Origin: Psychroserpens jangbogonensis
GTDB taxonomy: Bacteria; Bacteroidota; Bacteroidia; Flavobacteriales; Flavobacteriaceae
Reading direction: 5' to 3'
DNA: 64,000 nucleotides
NCBI RefSeq assembly: GCF_000797465.1
Contig: NZ_JSWG01000009.1
Coordinates: 496,001-560,000 of the forward strand
Shown: piece after piece, positions 1 through 9,521 of the stretch
How positions within the stretch are numbered: position 1 is the first letter of the stretch
How the letters are laid out: every line of letters starts with the position of its first letter
Notes under the pieces: model-generated
Seen by the model: the letters and a program-made list of their open reading frames with translations, nothing else
Told to the model about the DNA's origin: nothing
Database searches by the model: none
Made by a program: the position numbers and the translations under genes

Positions 1-690
1 TAAAGAATCTCTATTTGCATAAGCTTCAAACCTTCCGTAGCCTTCAATTTCTAAAAATTCTGTACGTCTAAATAAACGGTTATATGGAATATACTTATAA
101 GTTCCTTCTTGCAAAAACTTGGCTGCACCACCTTGACCTGCTAAAACAACATTTCTTGGGTTCCAAGTAAATTTATAATTCCATAGGTTGTTATCACTTT
201 CTGGAGCAACAAGTCCACCTGTAAACGATTCGAATAGAATCATTTTTCCGCCTTGAGATCTAATGTCATCAATAACTTTCATTGCACTCATATGATCAAT
301 TCCGGGATCAACTCCGATCTCATTCATGAAAACGAGTCCTTTATTTTTTGCGGCATTATCTAAATCTTCCATTTCCTTACTTACATAAGAAGCAGTTACC
401 ATATTTTTCCCGTAGGTAATACAGTCTTTTGCAACTTCAATATGATAACGTGCAGGAAGCATTGATACTACAATATCTGCATTTTCAATAGCTTCTTTTC
501 TCGAATGGCTGCTAAAAACATCAAGTGTTATGGCTTGTCCATTCTCATGATTATTTATTAGTTTTCTGGCATTCTGGATATTAATATCACCAACAATTAT
601 ATGTAGGTTTTCTTCAGTAGATTTGTTTAATAAATATTTTATAAGGAAAGATGCAGATTTTCCTGCACCAATAACTAAAATCTTTCGCAT
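1..690 (-). CDS. Saccharopine dehydrogenase-like NAD(P) oxidoreductase, 3' end outside window
   Basis: Reading from an ATG at 690 the frame stays open to the left edge, giving the first 230 residues. It begins MRKILVIGAGKSASFLIKYL, a Rossmann nucleotide-binding motif (GxGxxxxxL), followed by a second-strand acidic residue in IIVGD. Later stretches NEIGVDPGIDHMSA and FTGGLVAPESDNN match the saccharopine dehydrogenase/reductase family, which catalyses the glutamate-forming step of lysine or saccharopine metabolism. Family assignment is firm. Whether it acts in lysine catabolism or is a relative of unknown substrate cannot be decided because the C-terminus is missing. It is transcribed away from the DUF423 gene. 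Confidence 0.8.
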   Translation of the reverse strand, partial: MRKILVIGAGKSASFLIKYLLNKSTEENLHIIVGDINIQNARKLINNHENGQAITLDVFSSHSRKEAIENADIVVSMLPARYHIEVAKDCITYGKNMVTASYVSKEMEDLDNAAKNKGLVFMNEIGVDPGIDHMSAMKVIDDIRSQGGKMILFESFTGGLVAPESDNNLWNYKFTWNPRNVVLAGQGGAAKFLQEGTYKYIPYNRLFRRTEFLEIEGYGRFEAYANRDSL

Positions 691-767
691 AATGGCTTTT
701 GTTGAGTAGTTTTGTAATGACGAATTTACTAAATACTAAGGGTTATTAAAACCAAAATTTCAATTAT

Positions 768-1163
768 ATGAACAGGACTATTTTTATTTCGGCAACTATT
801 TTGGGTATACTTGGGATTGTATTGGGAGCCTTTGCAGCTCATGGCTTGAAATCTTTGATAACTCTAGAATCTCAACAAACATTTGAAACAGGAGTACGTT
901 ATCAAATGTATCATGCTTTTTTTCTACTCATTTTAGGGAATTTGAAGTCAATATCAGAAAAGGCAAAACGCACTATCTTTTATTTAGTAATCGTTGGTCT
1001 AGTTTTCTTCTCTGGTTCTATTTATGGTCTTGCAACAAATGATTTAATATCGTTTGATTTTAAAAGTATTGGATTTATCACACCTATAGGAGGTTTGTTA
1101 TTAATAATAGCTTGGCTAATATTGTTGATAAACTTTTTAAAAGTGGGTACTGATAAATCATAA
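768..1163 (+). CDS. DUF423 family small membrane protein
   Basis: 131 residues. The start MNRTIFISATILGILGIVLGAFAAHGLKS is typical of DUF423 (YgdD-like) inner-membrane proteins: a first hydrophobic helix containing GAFAAHGL, then a conserved TGVRYQMYHAF segment and two or three further membrane helices. The molecular role of the family is not established. The gene stands alone between a divergent dehydrogenase and pckA. Confidence 0.8.
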   Translation: MNRTIFISATILGILGIVLGAFAAHGLKSLITLESQQTFETGVRYQMYHAFFLLILGNLKSISEKAKRTIFYLVIVGLVFFSGSIYGLATNDLISFDFKSIGFITPIGGLLLIIAWLILLINFLKVGTDKS

Positions 1164-1191
1164 ATTAAAGGTGGTACTTTAAAATATTGTT

Positions 1192-1199
1192 TAATTTTG
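1192..1199 (+). promoter_or_regulatory. Bacteroidota -7 promoter element for pckA
   Basis: TAATTTTG matches the TAnnTTTG consensus and lies 25 bases before the ATG at 1224. It also contains the in-frame TTG that would otherwise be taken as a longer pckA start, which argues against that start. Confidence 0.55.
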
Positions 1200-1223
1200 C
1201 AGTCTAAACAACATAAACAAATT

Positions 1224-2840
1224 ATGGTAAACCATACACAAATTACGAAAACGATTGAGTTAGATAATTATGGCATTAAGGATGCTAAAGTTAGATATCA
1301 ATTATCTGCTGACGAACTTCATGACATTACAATAGAAAAAGGTCAAGGTGTTGAAGTATCTACTGGAGCTCTTGCTGTTAATACAGGAGAATTTACTGGT
1401 AGATCTCCTCAAGATAGATTTATTGTAAAAGATGATATTACCAAAGATAAAGTTTGGTGGGGAAATATTAATGTTCCCTTCGAGCCAGATGCTTTTGATA
1501 AGCTCTATGATAAAGTGGTAAATTATCTTTCAGAGAAAGAAGTATTTGTTAGAGATTGTTATGCATGTGCTGATCCCGATTACAAGTTGAATATTCGAGT
1601 AATTAATGAATATCCATGGAGTAACATGTTTTCTTATAACATGTTTTTACGGCCAACAGAAGACGAATTAAAAAACTTTTCTCCAGAATGGACGGTAATT
1701 AATGCGCCTGGATTTATGGCTGACCCTGAAGTTGATAGTACAAGACAACATAATTTTGCCATTTTAAATTTCTCCAAGAAGATTGCTTTAATTGGAGGTA
1801 CTGGATACACAGGAGAGATTAAAAAAGGAATTTTTTCTGCATTAAACTTTATTCTCCCAGTATTTAAAAACACATTACCTATGCATTGTAGTGCTAATGT
1901 TGGAAAAGGTGGAGATACTGCCATCTTTTTTGGTTTATCTGGTACAGGAAAAACAACATTGTCTACAGATCCGGACAGAAGTTTAATTGGAGATGATGAA
2001 CATGGTTGGACAAATGAAAATACTGTATTTAATTTTGAAGGTGGTTGTTATGCTAAAGTTATTAATTTATCGCAAGAGCAAGAACCTGAAATTTTTGAAG
2101 CAATAAAAAAAGGAGCAATTCTTGAAAATGTAATCATTGATGATAAAGGAAGCGTAGATTTTGAAGATACCTCTATTACACAAAACACACGTGTAAGTTA
2201 TCCTATTTTTCACATTGAAAACATTAAAGAGCCTTCTATAGGGAAAAACCCAAAAAACATATTCTTCTTAACAGCAGATGCGTTTGGTGTATTGCCTCCT
2301 ATCTCAAAATTAACACCTAGTCAGGCTGCATATCATTTTATTTCTGGATATACGGCTAAGGTTGCTGGGACGGAAGCAGGTGTAGTTGAACCACAGCCTA
2401 GTTTTTCTGCTTGTTTTGGCGCACCTTTTATGCCATTACATCCAACTGAATATGCTGATATGTTAAGTGCTAAAATGAAAGAAGCTGGTGTAAATGTTTG
2501 GCTTGTTAATACTGGATGGACTGGTGGTCCTTACGGTGTAGGTACTCGTATGAAATTAAAATATACGCGTGCTATGATAAGCGCAGTACTTAATGGAGAC
2601 TTAGGACTTTATAATTATGAGGATTATCATATACATTCTGTTTTTGGTGTCGCTCAACCTAGAACATGTCCAGGAGTTCCTGATGATGTGTTAAGTCCGA
2701 GAAAGTCATGGGATAATGATGAGGCATATTATAAAACAGCTTTTAAATTATCGAATTCATTCCGTGAAAACTTTAAACAATTTGAAGATTACGCTAGTGA
2801 AGAAATTAGACGTGGTGGCCCTCAACGCTATTCGTTTTAA
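1224..2840 (+). CDS. pckA: Phosphoenolpyruvate carboxykinase (ATP)
   Basis: 538 residues, normal length for the ATP-dependent family. It converts oxaloacetate and ATP to PEP, CO2 and ADP in gluconeogenesis, in the cytoplasm. Visible motifs are the kinase-1a P-loop GLSGTGKTTLS (about residues 237-247), the preceding MHCSANVG, IGDDEHGW (kinase-2/metal region) and GYTAKVAGTEAGV. TGRSPQDRF near residue 55 is the substrate-binding region. The ATG at 1224 was chosen because the upstream TTG at 1197 lies inside the -7 promoter element. The gene is monocistronic and ends at a strong hairpin terminator. Confidence 0.97.
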   Translation: MVNHTQITKTIELDNYGIKDAKVRYQLSADELHDITIEKGQGVEVSTGALAVNTGEFTGRSPQDRFIVKDDITKDKVWWGNINVPFEPDAFDKLYDKVVNYLSEKEVFVRDCYACADPDYKLNIRVINEYPWSNMFSYNMFLRPTEDELKNFSPEWTVINAPGFMADPEVDSTRQHNFAILNFSKKIALIGGTGYTGEIKKGIFSALNFILPVFKNTLPMHCSANVGKGGDTAIFFGLSGTGKTTLSTDPDRSLIGDDEHGWTNENTVFNFEGGCYAKVINLSQEQEPEIFEAIKKGAILENVIIDDKGSVDFEDTSITQNTRVSYPIFHIENIKEPSIGKNPKNIFFLTADAFGVLPPISKLTPSQAAYHFISGYTAKVAGTEAGVVEPQPSFSACFGAPFMPLHPTEYADMLSAKMKEAGVNVWLVNTGWTGGPYGVGTRMKLKYTRAMISAVLNGDLGLYNYEDYHIHSVFGVAQPRTCPGVPDDVLSPRKSWDNDEAYYKTAFKLSNSFRENFKQFEDYASEEIRRGGPQRYSF

Positions 2841-2860
2841 TTAGTTACGAGTGTTAAACA

Positions 2861-2893
2861 AAAAAAGCGATTTCTAATTGAAATCGCTTTTTT
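2861..2893. terminator. Bidirectional terminator between pckA and hemD
   Basis: A perfect 13-bp stem (AAAAAAGCGATTT, 7-nt loop, AAATCGCTTTTTT) lies between convergent genes, with T-runs in both directions. Confidence 0.85.
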
Positions 2894-2915
2894 TAATATC
2901 TATAAGGGAATAAAA

Positions 2916-3674
2916 TTATTTTCCTTTATTCGTCTTTTCTATATATTTCTCCAAAGCCATCGTCATAGAAGGCGTTTCTGGTGTTGGAGCAGATATGTCA
3001 ACTCTTAACCCGTGAGATTCAACAGCTTTTATAGTAGTGTTTCCAAAAACAGCTATACGTGTATCGTTTTGTTTGAATTCTGGAAAGTTGTGAAATAATG
3101 ATTCAATACCTGAAGGACTAAAGAATACTAAAATATCATAGTATACATTAGCCAAATCTGATAAATCACTAATTACAGTTTTGTAAAAAGTTGCTTGTTT
3201 CCACTTAACACCTAATTCGTTTAAAATTTCAGGTACTTCAGGTTTTAGCTTGTCTGTAGTTGGTAACAGGAAACTTTCGTCTTTATACTTTTTGATTAAA
3301 GGCGTCAAATCGGCAAAGGTACGCTTGCCAACATATATTTTTCGTTTTCTATAAACAACATACTTTTGTAAGTAATAAGCAACAGCTTCAGATTGGCAGA
3401 AGTATTTCATTGAATCTGGAACTTTGAATCTCATTTCTTCAGCGACTCTAAAGAAATGATCTACAGAGTTTCTACTGGTAAGTATGATGGCCGTATAATT
3501 TAAAAGATCGACTTTTTGTTGTCTAATATCTTTAGCTTCTACTCCTTCAACATGAATAAATGGTCTGAAATCTATTTTTACCTTTTGCTTTTCTTGAAGA
3601 TCAAAGTAAGGAGAGTTTTCTATTTTAGGTTCTGGTTGAGACACTAAAATTGTTTTCACTTTCGTCATATCCAT
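2916..3674 (-). CDS. hemD: Uroporphyrinogen-III synthase
   Basis: 252 residues, the usual size. The two-lobed HemD fold is supported by the N-terminal KTILVSQPEP, the ILTSRNSVDHFF segment (about 65-76), the central AVAYYL and VGKRT, and the C-terminal VFFSPSGIESLF and AVFGNTTIKAVESHG. It cyclises hydroxymethylbilane to uroporphyrinogen III in haem synthesis. It lies 9 bases downstream of a DUF4271 gene on the same strand, and the two probably share a transcript. This pairing is familiar from Flavobacteria. Confidence 0.9.
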   Translation of the reverse strand: MDMTKVKTILVSQPEPKIENSPYFDLQEKQKVKIDFRPFIHVEGVEAKDIRQQKVDLLNYTAIILTSRNSVDHFFRVAEEMRFKVPDSMKYFCQSEAVAYYLQKYVVYRKRKIYVGKRTFADLTPLIKKYKDESFLLPTTDKLKPEVPEILNELGVKWKQATFYKTVISDLSDLANVYYDILVFFSPSGIESLFHNFPEFKQNDTRIAVFGNTTIKAVESHGLRVDISAPTPETPSMTMALEKYIEKTNKGK

Positions 3675-3683
3675 TAAAGTGTT

Positions 3684-4337
3684 TTAAGCGTTAAAATCTT
3701 TAATTAACTTATATAAAATCAGATAGGGTCCGATTTCAAGAGCGCAAAGATACAAAATAAAATAGAAAAAGTTGTTTAATAATAATTTTTGATGATTTTT
3801 AAATGAGCTTATAAATCCAAGTAGATTTATTAATATAATTAAGGCAATACAAACGTATATAATAGGCTTTGTTGGAGCGACTGTATATATCAATAAGCAA
3901 TTGATAGGAAGTAATAAAAAGCCAGTATAGTTTTTATAAGTTGTTTTTTGAAACAGATACGAATCTATTAGCGAATCTATCTCGAAAATGCTACCAATTA
4001 AGCGTTCTAATAGCACCTTGATTAGAAAGAGAACACCAATGCCAAAAATAAGTTTAAAAAACTGAGAGAGGTCGAATTCTGAAGGATGAACTAGAGCTGC
4101 ATAGACAACATATGAAAATATCGAGACTGAAATAATAAGATTAAGGAATAGCAGCGCATCAAAACCATCAATGAATTTTTGATCTCTGGCATAAATCTTC
4201 AAGTATTTAGAGTTGCCAATGACTTTTACAAAGTCCTTAAACCTGGGCGTAAATAAAAACTTACACAAGGTGATAAAAGCTAATCCTAGAATTAGAAAAA
4301 CAGTAAACCAGTCATTAGATATAACTTCTCTAAGCAT
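3684..4337 (-). CDS. DUF4271 integral membrane protein
   Basis: 217 residues with about six hydrophobic segments (for example FLILGLAFITLC near 14-25, ALLFLNLIISVSIFSY near 62-77, and LINLLGFIS near the C-terminus). Together with the position directly upstream of hemD, this matches the Bacteroidota-specific DUF4271 family. No enzymatic motif is visible and the function is unknown. Confidence 0.75.
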   Translation of the reverse strand: MLREVISNDWFTVFLILGLAFITLCKFLFTPRFKDFVKVIGNSKYLKIYARDQKFIDGFDALLFLNLIISVSIFSYVVYAALVHPSEFDLSQFFKLIFGIGVLFLIKVLLERLIGSIFEIDSLIDSYLFQKTTYKNYTGFLLLPINCLLIYTVAPTKPIIYVCIALIILINLLGFISSFKNHQKLLLNNFFYFILYLCALEIGPYLILYKLIKDFNA

Positions 4338-4456
4338 CTTGTAAAATTATAAAGAAATTTCGATGTGGTATCATTTTATATTTCAATACTTCTTAGAGAT
4401 TTATTAAGATTAACATTGTTTATGATTTTTACTGTTCAATTAATCGTTTAAAAACT

Positions 4457-4464
4457 TACTTTTG
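4457..4464 (+). promoter_or_regulatory. -7 promoter element for the glycosyltransferase/pyrC unit
   Basis: TACTTTTG fits TAnnTTTG and lies about 41 bases before the ATG at 4505, leaving a short A-rich leader. Confidence 0.5.
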
Positions 4465-4504
4465 TCATAGTTGATTAAAAAAAAGTTAAGTCAAGCTTAT
4501 ATTA

Positions 4505-5233
4505 ATGAGAGACGCAATTGTCATCATACCAACCTATAATGAAATAGAAAATATAGAAGCTATTATTCGAGCGATATTTTCTCAAGAAAAAGCCTTCGAT
4601 ATCTTGGTTGTAGATGATAATTCTCCAGATTTAACTGGTTTAAAAGTCAAAGAACTACAAGGGGAATTTAAAGATCGGCTTTTTATATTATCACGACAGG
4701 AAAAAACAGGATTGGGTTCTGCATATATTGCAGGCTTCAAATGGTGTTTAGAAAAACATTTTGAATACATTTTTGAAATGGATGCCGATTTTTCTCATGA
4801 CCCAAACGATCTTATTAGACTTTACAATACCTGTGCGTTAGAAGGCGCAGATATGTCAATAGGTTCTCGTTATATTAACAATAATATAAATGTTGTGAAT
4901 TGGGATATGAAACGCCTATTGTTGTCTTATTTCGCTTCTAAATACGTGAGGTTTATTACAAGAATGCGAATTCATGATACCACTGCTGGATTTGTTTGTT
5001 ACAAGCGAAAGGTTTTAGAAACAATTGATTTGAATAATATCAAGTTTGTGGGTTATGCCTTTCAGATCGAAATGAAATTTAAAGCCTATTTGCAAAAGTT
5101 TAAAATTATAGAAGTTCCAGTTATATTTACAGATAGAACAAAAGGGAAATCAAAAATGAGTGGAGGTATTATTTCTGAAGCTATTTTTGGAGTGATTAAT
5201 ATGAAGCTAAAAAGCCTAATTAATAAAAAGTAA
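4505..5233 (+). CDS. Polyprenol-phosphate sugar (mannose) synthase, GT2
   Basis: 242 residues. A GT-A fold is shown by IIPTYNEIENI at the N-terminus, VVDDNSPDLTG (first Asp pair) and FEMDADFSHDP (the DxD-containing sugar-nucleotide/metal motif), then SIGSRYI and TAGFVCYKR. It resembles DPM1-type enzymes that transfer mannose from GDP-mannose to polyprenyl phosphate at the membrane. It lacks the C-terminal membrane helices of longer relatives. The ORF is followed 30 bases later by dihydroorotase, which is likely co-transcribed. The exact sugar is inferred from family resemblance only. Confidence 0.85.
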   Translation: MRDAIVIIPTYNEIENIEAIIRAIFSQEKAFDILVVDDNSPDLTGLKVKELQGEFKDRLFILSRQEKTGLGSAYIAGFKWCLEKHFEYIFEMDADFSHDPNDLIRLYNTCALEGADMSIGSRYINNNINVVNWDMKRLLLSYFASKYVRFITRMRIHDTTAGFVCYKRKVLETIDLNNIKFVGYAFQIEMKFKAYLQKFKIIEVPVIFTDRTKGKSKMSGGIISEAIFGVINMKLKSLINKK

Positions 5234-5263
5234 GATTAGTTAAAGGTTGAGAAATTTATTTAA

Positions 5264-6610
5264 ATGAAAAAGAAGACGACACTTATTAAAAATGCCAGAA
5301 TTGTTAATGAAGGCAAAATTATAGAAGGTGATATTTTAATTGAAGATGATATTATTAAGGAAGTTTCTGATTCTATAAGTGCAAAATCTGCAGATGTTGT
5401 TATTATTGATGTAGAAGGTAATTATGTGTTTCCAGGAGCAATTGATGATCAGGTTCATTTTAGAGAACCAGGACTTACGCACAAAGCAAATATAGAAACA
5501 GAGTCTAGAGCTGCTATTGCTGGAGGGATTACATCGTTTATTGAGATGCCAAACACAAATCCTCAAACAACAACTGTTGAAGCTTTGGAAGACAAATTTG
5601 ACATTGCTTCTAAAACGTCATATGCCAATTACTCCTTTATGTTTGGAGGCACTAACGACAATCTTGACGAAATATTAAAGGTTGACCCGAAATCTGTTGC
5701 AGGATTAAAATTGTTTTTAGGATCATCAACAGGAAATATGTTGGTTGATAACCCTAAAGTATTAGAAAAAATATTCAGTAGTACCAAAATGGTTATTTCT
5801 GTACATTGTGAAGATGAAGCTACAATAAGAAAAAATCTTCAAGAACATATTGACCAATATGGTGAGGACATTCCAATTAGTAAACATCCAATTATTAGAA
5901 GTGAAGAAGCCTGTTACATATCTTCATCAAAGGCAATTGAATTGGCTAAAAAGACTGGAGCACGATTACATGTTTTTCATTTGTCAACAGGTAAGGAAAC
6001 AAAATTGTTCAGCAATAAAATTCCATTAAAAGATAAAAAAATCACAGCCGAAGTTTGTATTCATCATTTATGGTTTAGTGATGAGGATTATGATAAAAAA
6101 GGAACACTTATTAAATGGAATCCAGCAGTTAAAACGGCTAAAGACAGAGATCAGCTTTGGAAAGCACTTTTAGATGACAGAATTGATGTGATTGCTACAG
6201 ACCATGCACCTCATACTTTAGAAGAAAAAAGTGATATTTATACAAAAGCACCTTCAGGAGGTCCTTTAGTTCAGCATGCCTTTGTCGCTATGATTGAAAT
6301 GTTCCATAGAGGAAAAATATCATTAGAGAAAATTGCAGAAAAAATGTGCCATAATCCTTCAATTTTATTTGAAGTTGAAAAACGAGGTTATATAAAACCA
6401 GGTTACTTTGCAGATTTAGTTGTTATCAATATAAATAATCCTTGGTCTGTCAACAAAGAAAATATTTTGTACAAATGCGGTTGGTCACCTTTTGAAGGCA
6501 CTACATTTAGGTCTAGAATTACCCACACTTTTGTAAACGGAACTTTAGCATACAACAATTTTAAAGTTATTGATGTTAAGGCTGGTAAACGATTAACTTT
6601 TAACAGATGA
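5264..6610 (+). CDS. pyrC: Dihydroorotase
   Basis: 448 residues, class I cyclic amidohydrolase length. It interconverts carbamoyl-aspartate and dihydroorotate in pyrimidine synthesis. Motifs are PGAIDDQVHFREPG (about 57-70), the lysine region GLKLFLGSSTGNM, ISVHCEDE and HVFHLSTGKE (metal-binding His), and IATDHAPHTLEEK (catalytic Asp). The first His of the usual HxH metal motif reads Gln63 here (QVH). My recollection is that this is common in Bacteroidota enzymes, so it is not taken as loss of function. The stop overlaps the next start as ATGA. Confidence 0.95.
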   Translation: MKKKTTLIKNARIVNEGKIIEGDILIEDDIIKEVSDSISAKSADVVIIDVEGNYVFPGAIDDQVHFREPGLTHKANIETESRAAIAGGITSFIEMPNTNPQTTTVEALEDKFDIASKTSYANYSFMFGGTNDNLDEILKVDPKSVAGLKLFLGSSTGNMLVDNPKVLEKIFSSTKMVISVHCEDEATIRKNLQEHIDQYGEDIPISKHPIIRSEEACYISSSKAIELAKKTGARLHVFHLSTGKETKLFSNKIPLKDKKITAEVCIHHLWFSDEDYDKKGTLIKWNPAVKTAKDRDQLWKALLDDRIDVIATDHAPHTLEEKSDIYTKAPSGGPLVQHAFVAMIEMFHRGKISLEKIAEKMCHNPSILFEVEKRGYIKPGYFADLVVININNPWSVNKENILYKCGWSPFEGTTFRSRITHTFVNGTLAYNNFKVIDVKAGKRLTFNR

Positions 6611-7053
6611 TAAAACGTATAAGTCTTCTTATTTTTATTTTAGGGTTATGCATTGCTTGTAATCATATAGAGAAACCTAAAAAACCAAAAAATTTGATCG
6701 CCAAGAATAAGATGGTCAACATTCTTTTTGATGTATTTATCTTTAATGCCGCAAAAGGAGCTGATAAGAGGAAATTAGAAAATAATAATGTTACTCCAAC
6801 AGTTTATATCTATGAGAAATATCAAATTGATAGCCTTCAATTTGTAAAGAGTAATGAATATTATGCTTATGACATCAAAGCATATGAAAGCATGATTAAT
6901 AAGGTTGAAGAGAGGATAAAAACAAAGAAAGCTAAATATCAAAAAGAAATAGATCTCAAGGAAGAACAAAAGAAAAAAAGACTTGATTCTATAAAAAAAT
7001 TAGGAGATACTTTAAAAACTGAAAAGAAGCCAAGAGTATTTAAGAAAGACTAA
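6607..7053 (+). CDS. DUF4296 family lipoprotein
   Basis: 148 residues. A signal sequence MIKRISLLIFILGLCIAC ends in a lipobox Cys at about residue 18. The mature part (NMVNILFDVFIFNAAKG-like region, then YEKYQIDSLQF) matches the small DUF4296 lipoproteins of Flavobacteria. The C-terminal 50 residues are a very Lys/Glu-rich helix (EERIKTKKAKYQKE), probably a coiled coil. It starts inside the pyrC stop, so translation is coupled. Its stop overlaps the convergent epimerase gene by 4 bases. Function unknown. Confidence 0.75.
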   Translation: MIKRISLLIFILGLCIACNHIEKPKKPKNLIAKNKMVNILFDVFIFNAAKGADKRKLENNNVTPTVYIYEKYQIDSLQFVKSNEYYAYDIKAYESMINKVEERIKTKKAKYQKEIDLKEEQKKKRLDSIKKLGDTLKTEKKPRVFKKD

Positions 7054-8072
7054 AGTTTACTGGTGTCTTTTAAATAATATTTTGAGACCTTGGCTATAGA
7101 ATTTTCAATAGTTCTAAACTCTATTTGCAAAGCGTTTTTAATTTTTGAATTATCATAAATCGTTTTAGTTCTAACCGATTTGGCCAACTGTTTTGAAATT
7201 TTTCTTCGCTTCCCAAACAATTTACTCATAAGCCAATCTAAACGCCAACCTATTTCTAATATAAAAGTACTAGCTTCTTTTTTTGCTGGGTTTACATTTA
7301 GCGCTTGAGCGACTTTTTTCTGAAAGTCATTAAACGATAAGTTTTCAGAAATTAAAATATAGCGTTCATTTTCAAGGTCACTATGCATTAACTTGAACAT
7401 GATATCACAAACATCCCAAACACCAACATATCCAGATGTGCCTGAAGTATAATATTTTAATCCTTTGTGGATAAGTCTAAATAAATTCCCGCTACTTCCA
7501 CCTTTCCAATATCCTGGACCTAAAATAATTCCCGGATTTATAATAATTGCAGGAACACCTTCTTGAGTGCCTCTCCAAACTTCCATTTCTGCGCCATATT
7601 TAGTAATGGCATATACACTGTTATCCTCTTCTGGATTCCATTCTGTTTGCTCAGTAATTAATTGGTTTGGATTGGGTTCATGACCAATAGCTGCAATTGA
7701 ACTTACGTAGCAAAGTTTTTTGATATTGTTTGAAACGGAAAGGTTGACAATATTAGCAGTCCCATCAATATTTATGTTTCTGAGTTGATAATATTTATTG
7801 GGTTCAAAACTCACCAAAGCTGCACAATGATAAACATAGTCAACATCTTTAAAAGCTAATTCTAGAGATGGAACGTCATTTAAATCAGCTTCAACCCATT
7901 CAATTTTATCGTATAGTTCTTTATAATTTTCAGTGTAATAAGAGAATACATGCTTAACACGTTCTAAGGTATGTGCTCTTCTGTAAATGGCTTTTACGTG
8001 CTCGTTTTCACTAACAAGTTTGTACAATAAATGTGAACCGACTAACCCTGTACCTCCTGTTACTAAAATCAT
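7050..8072 (-). CDS. NAD-dependent epimerase/dehydratase (extended SDR)
   Basis: 340 residues. The N-terminus MILVTGGTGLVGSHLLYKL holds the GxxGxxG Rossmann motif. VEADLNDVPSLELAF and YVYHCAALVSF follow as in extended SDRs, and the catalytic Tyr-x3-Lys is YAITK (about 153-157), preceded by a Ser in VSSIAAIG. Relatives act on nucleotide sugars, dihydroflavonol-like compounds or sterol-type substrates, and the substrate is not identifiable here. It is divergent from tyrS. Confidence 0.85.
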   Translation of the reverse strand: MILVTGGTGLVGSHLLYKLVSENEHVKAIYRRAHTLERVKHVFSYYTENYKELYDKIEWVEADLNDVPSLELAFKDVDYVYHCAALVSFEPNKYYQLRNINIDGTANIVNLSVSNNIKKLCYVSSIAAIGHEPNPNQLITEQTEWNPEEDNSVYAITKYGAEMEVWRGTQEGVPAIIINPGIILGPGYWKGGSSGNLFRLIHKGLKYYTSGTSGYVGVWDVCDIMFKLMHSDLENERYILISENLSFNDFQKKVAQALNVNPAKKEASTFILEIGWRLDWLMSKLFGKRRKISKQLAKSVRTKTIYDNSKIKNALQIEFRTIENSIAKVSKYYLKDTSKL

Positions 8073-8110
8073 TTTGTAAAATTAGTCTTTTTTCTTTTGA
8101 GCTATAAATC

Positions 8111-8118
8111 TATATTTG
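8111..8118 (+). promoter_or_regulatory. -7 promoter element for tyrS
   Basis: TATATTTG is a perfect TAnnTTTG match 25 bases before the ATG at 8143. The upstream TTG at 8116 lies inside this element and is therefore not the start. Confidence 0.6.
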
Positions 8119-8142
8119 CCAAAGATTACTAATTTACATGTT

Positions 8143-9435
8143 ATGATAAAGAATTTTGTTGAAGAGTTACAATGGAGAGGGATGATACATGATACGATGC
8201 CTGGAGCAGAAGATCATTTAATGGAAGCTATGCGTTCTGCTTATATTGGATTTGATCCAACTGCAGACTCTTTGCACATAGGAAATCTTGTTCCTATTAT
8301 GTTATTAGCGCATTACCAACGTTGTGGTCATAAGCCATTTGCTTTGGTAGGTGGAGCAACAGGGATGATTGGTGACCCTTCAGGAAAATCTAGTGAACGT
8401 AATTTGCTTGACGAAAAAACATTACGTCACAACCAAGACGCTATTAAAAATCAATTGGCTCATTTTTTAGATTTTGAAAGTGATGTGCCTAACTCAGCCG
8501 AATTAGTTAATAATTACGACTGGATGAAGGAATTCTCATTTTTAGAATTTATTCGTGATGTCGGTAAGCATATCACAGTTAATTATATGATGGCTAAAGA
8601 TTCTGTAAAAAACAGAATTTCTTCTGAATCATCAGATGGTATGTCATTTACAGAATTCACATACCAATTGGTTCAAGGTTATGATTTTCTTCATTTATAC
8701 AGAGAGAATAACTGTACTATTCAAATGGGAGGAAGCGATCAATGGGGAAATATCACAACAGGAACTGAATTGATTCGACGCATTGCTCAAGGTAAAGGTT
8801 TTGCAATTACGTGTCCGTTAATTACTAAAAGTGATGGTTCTAAATTTGGGAAGTCTGAAGGTGGTAACGTTTGGTTAGATGCCAATAGAACATCGTCTTA
8901 CAAATTCTACCAATATTGGTTGAACTCTAGTGATGAAGATGCTGAAAAATATATAAAGATATTTACTTTTTTAACTGAAGATGAAATTAAAGCTATTGTT
9001 GCTTCTCATCAAGAAGCACCTCATCAAAGAGGATTGCAAAAACGTTTAGCCGAAGAAATTACATCGATGGTTCATTCAAAATCTGATTTTGAAAATGCCG
9101 AGAAAGCTTCTAATATATTGTTTAGCAAAACGTTTAAAGCAGATATAAAAACATTAGATGAGAAAACATTTTTAGATGTGTTTGAAGGCGTGCCTCAGGC
9201 TGAAATTTCTAAAGATGAGTTATCAGATATTGATATGATTGGAGCTTTAGCTGCTAAAACAAATTTCTTAGCGTCTAACAGTGAAGCACGTCGTGCTTTA
9301 AAAGAAAATGCTGTAGCTGTAAATAAGGAAAAGGTAAAAGAAAATTACCAATTATCTCAAGACGATTTGATAAATGATAAATATATTATCATAAATAAAG
9401 GAAAGAAGAATACATATATTATAAAGGTTGTGTAA
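8143..9435 (+). CDS. tyrS: Tyrosyl-tRNA synthetase
   Basis: 430 residues, standard for the bacterial enzyme. Class I signatures are visible: HIGN at about 45-48 (HIGH motif) and KFGKSEG at about 234-240 (KMSKS-type loop). The tyrosine-binding stretch [24 protein letters not shown] lies between them, and an S4 RNA-binding domain ([19 protein letters not shown]) ends the protein. It charges tRNA-Tyr. The start at 8143 leaves the promoter element outside the coding region. A strong terminator follows. Confidence 0.97.
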   Translation: MIKNFVEELQWRGMIHDTMPGAEDHLMEAMRSAYIGFDPTADSLHIGNLVPIMLLAHYQRCGHKPFALVGGATGMIGDPSGKSSERNLLDEKTLRHNQDAIKNQLAHFLDFESDVPNSAELVNNYDWMKEFSFLEFIRDVGKHITVNYMMAKDSVKNRISSESSDGMSFTEFTYQLVQGYDFLHLYRENNCTIQMGGSDQWGNITTGTELIRRIAQGKGFAITCPLITKSDGSKFGKSEGGNVWLDANRTSSYKFYQYWLNSSDEDAEKYIKIFTFLTEDEIKAIVASHQEAPHQRGLQKRLAEEITSMVHSKSDFENAEKASNILFSKTFKADIKTLDEKTFLDVFEGVPQAEISKDELSDIDMIGALAAKTNFLASNSEARRALKENAVAVNKEKVKENYQLSQDDLINDKYIIINKGKKNTYIIKVV

Positions 9436-9439
9436 AGAA

Positions 9440-9467
9440 AAACGCCTCATCAAGCGATGAGGCGTTT
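9440..9467 (+). terminator. Terminator after tyrS
   Basis: Perfect 12-bp stem AAACGCCTCATC / GATGAGGCGTTT with a 4-nt loop, 5 bases after the stop codon. Confidence 0.85.
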
Positions 9468-9521
9468 AACATTAACCAACCAACTATTGAAGCTAATTTT
9501 TCTTTTTCATAGAACTCTAAA